6,035 nucleotides of DNA, taken from NCBI GenBank assembly GCA_900550785.1, contig URTL01000119.1:1-6035 (forward strand). The letters run 5' to 3'. The notes beneath the pieces are model-generated. The model was not told the DNA's origin. It made no database searches and was given only the letters and a program-made list of their open reading frames with translations. This DNA comes from an uncultured Collinsella sp. (GTDB lineage: Bacteria > Actinomycetota > Coriobacteriia > Coriobacteriales > Coriobacteriaceae). Both the position numbers and the translations under genes were made by a program. Shown piece after piece: positions 4,555 to 6,035 of the stretch (its first letter is position 1; each line of letters begins with the position of its first letter).

Positions 4555-6009
4555 CTAGAGCGTCTTGAGGTACTCCCCCAGCTCTTCCTCCCAGTCGGGC
4601 ATGTGGAACCCGACCGACTCGAGCCTGGACAGGTCGAGCGCGGAGTGGACCGGGCGCGGGGCGATGGGGCCCGCGGCGTTCGCGTAGTAGTCGGCGGTCG
4701 AAACCGGCAAGACCTTCTCGCCGTTGCCGTTGGCCGCCTCGAAGACGGCGCGGGCGATGTCGGCCCAGGACTTGACGGCGCCGGAGCCCGTGCAGTCGTA
4801 GGTGCCGTAGGGGGCGTGCGTCCCCAGCACGTGGAAGATGGCCTCGGCCATGTCGCGCGTGAAGGTCAGGCGGCCCAGCTGGTCGTCCACGACCGTGACC
4901 TGCGTGAGCCCGTCCTCCGGGTCGGCGACGCGGTCGGAGAGGCCCCTCATCGTCTTGACGAAGTTGTGCCCCTCGCCGATGACCCAGCTGGAGCGCATGA
5001 TGTAGTGGCGCGGGCAGCCGGCCACGGCGATGTCGCCGGCGGCCTTGGTCTGGCCGTAGACGGACAGCGGGCTGAGGGGCTCGTCCTCGGTATGGACCTC
5101 GGCGGTGCCGTCGAAGACGTAGTCGGAGGACACGTGGACCAGGGTGATCCCGTGCCCGGCGCAGGTGCGGGCGAGCAGCGCCGGCCCGGTCGCGTTGGCC
5201 TTCCAGGCGATGACACGGCCCTCGGGGGTCTCCGCCCTGTCCACGGCGGTGTAGGCGCCGCAGTTGATCACGGTGCCGTAGAGCGACCAGTCGTATTTGG
5301 AGTAGGCCTCCGGGTCGGACATGTCGAAGGTGTCGATGTCGCAGAAGTCGAAGTCCTTGGCGACGCCGCGCTCCTCCGCCAGCGCGCGGACCGCATGGCC
5401 CAACTGGCCGTCGCAGCCGGTGACGAGGGTGCGCTTCGGCGCCATGGGGACGACGTCCTTGAGGTACGGGTGGTTGAGGTCGGCCTCGGATACGGTGGCC
5501 TCGTCGAGGGGGATCGGCCACTCGATGGCGAGCTCGGGGTCGGCGAGGTTCACGAAGGTGTAGGTCCTCTTGAGCTCGAGCGACCAGTGGGCGTCCACCA
5601 GGTAGGTGTAGGCGGTGCCGTCCTCCAGGGCCTGGAAGGAGTTGCCCACGCCGCGCGGGACGTAGATGGCCCTGGACGGGTCGAGCGTGCAGGTAAACAC
5701 CTTGCCGAAGGTCTCGCTGCCCTCGCGCAGGTCCACCCAGGCGCCGAAGACGCTGCCGCGGGCCACGGAGATGAACTTGTCCCAGGGCTCGGCGTGGATG
5801 CCGCGGGTGACGCCGCGGCTGTCGTTGTAGGAGATGTTGTTCTGGACGACCCTGAGGTCGGGGATGCCCCGGGCGGTCATCTTGGCGCGCTGCCAGTTCT
5901 CCTTGAACCAGCCGCGCGAGTCGCCGTGGACGGCGAGGTCGACTACCTTGAGGCCCTCGATGCCGGTCTCGGCGACGGAGAGGTCCTTCTCGAATGCGAT
6001 GTCAGCCAT
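4555..6009 (-). CDS. rfbCD: Fused dTDP-4-dehydrorhamnose 3,5-epimerase / dTDP-4-dehydrorhamnose reductase
   Basis: This 484-residue cytoplasmic protein would carry out the last two steps to dTDP-L-rhamnose: 3,5-epimerisation, then NAD(P)H reduction. Residues 1 to about 188 are the RmlC cupin, with DSRGWFKE (30-37), QNNIS (56-60), GVTRGIH carrying the catalytic histidine H72, WVDLREG (91-97) and a DP with the likely catalytic aspartate D157. From about 192 on is the RmlD reductase: Rossmann loop TGCDGQLG (197-204), INCGAYTAVDRAE (248-260), SSDYVFDGT (294-302), catalytic Y318 and K322, SSWVIG (340-345) and VDDQLGR (374-380). In the epimerase part, VGNSFQ stands where RmlC usually has AHGF, and HWS where the catalytic tyrosine YY usually is; as I recall, fused RmlCD proteins of Bifidobacterium share this. 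AGGAG lies 10 bases before the ATG. GC is the highest in the window and 6 of 26 Arg codons are AGG. Other rhamnose genes may lie upstream, outside the window. Confidence 0.94.
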   Translation of the reverse strand: MADIAFEKDLSVAETGIEGLKVVDLAVHGDSRGWFKENWQRAKMTARGIPDLRVVQNNISYNDSRGVTRGIHAEPWDKFISVARGSVFGAWVDLREGSETFGKVFTCTLDPSRAIYVPRGVGNSFQALEDGTAYTYLVDAHWSLELKRTYTFVNLADPELAIEWPIPLDEATVSEADLNHPYLKDVVPMAPKRTLVTGCDGQLGHAVRALAEERGVAKDFDFCDIDTFDMSDPEAYSKYDWSLYGTVINCGAYTAVDRAETPEGRVIAWKANATGPALLARTCAGHGITLVHVSSDYVFDGTAEVHTEDEPLSPLSVYGQTKAAGDIAVAGCPRHYIMRSSWVIGEGHNFVKTMRGLSDRVADPEDGLTQVTVVDDQLGRLTFTRDMAEAIFHVLGTHAPYGTYDCTGSGAVKSWADIARAVFEAANGNGEKVLPVSTADYYANAAGPIAPRPVHSALDLSRLESVGFHMPDWEEELGEYLKTL

Positions 6010-6019
6010 GTGGGAAAAG

Positions 6020-6024
6020 CTCCT
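6020..6024 (-). promoter_or_regulatory. Ribosome binding site of the rhamnose gene
   Basis: The minus strand reads AGGAG with a 10-base spacer to the ATG at 6009, slightly long but usable. The promoter is not in the window. Confidence 0.65.
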
Positions 6025-6035
6025 ATCGAAGAGGT

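Noticed and set aside
4514..5521. 335-codon frame on the minus strand, out of frame with the rhamnose gene
   Set aside because: It is rich in Arg, Pro and Gly, as expected of an alternate frame in very GC-rich DNA, and overlaps a clear RfbCD coding frame.

Overview
The window looks like a stretch of chromosome from a moderately GC-rich Gram-positive of the class Coriobacteriia, most like Collinsella or a close relative. The reasons are the shikimate dehydrogenase/shikimate kinase fusion beside a type II dehydroquinase, the RmlC-RmlD fusion of the type also known from Bifidobacterium, the AAGGAG-type ribosome binding sites, and the GC-rich coding sequence. The genus is an inference from recalled similarity, not from a search.

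Left part (1-1680). A plus-strand shikimate-pathway block begins outside the window: the 3' part of a bifunctional aroE-aroK gene, a 41-base near-perfect palindrome in the intergenic gap, then aroQ. Together the two genes cover three consecutive steps, 3-dehydroquinate to shikimate 3-phosphate. Converging on them from the other strand is a tRNA-Arg(TCT) gene with encoded CCA, followed by its own intrinsic terminator.

Middle part (1696-3480). A two-gene minus-strand operon encodes an ABC-2 permease and its ATPase, of the family that exports O-antigen, teichoic acid and other lipid-linked polysaccharides (Wzm/Wzt, TagG/TagH). A 160-base divergent promoter region separates it from the next gene.

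Right part (3481-6035). A plus-strand polyprenyl-phosphate-type family 2 glycosyltransferase converges, through a bidirectional terminator, on a minus-strand gene for a fused dTDP-4-dehydrorhamnose 3,5-epimerase/reductase, the last two steps of dTDP-L-rhamnose synthesis. Taken together, the middle and right parts look like a cell-surface polysaccharide region: rhamnose donor synthesis, a membrane-anchored glycosyltransferase and a polymer exporter. The polymer itself cannot be identified here.

Base composition changes sharply. Sampled lines of the exporter genes are about 50-53% GC, the aro genes and glycosyltransferase about 60-67%, and the rhamnose gene about 68-72%. The rhamnose gene also uses AGG for 6 of 26 arginines, whereas the aro genes use only CGN. 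I see no transposase, phage gene, CRISPR array or defence gene, and no gene-free stretch reaches 300 bases. Nothing here amounts to a clearly new system. The most interesting items are the palindrome, the two fusion enzymes with altered active-site-region residues, and the composition change at the rhamnose gene.
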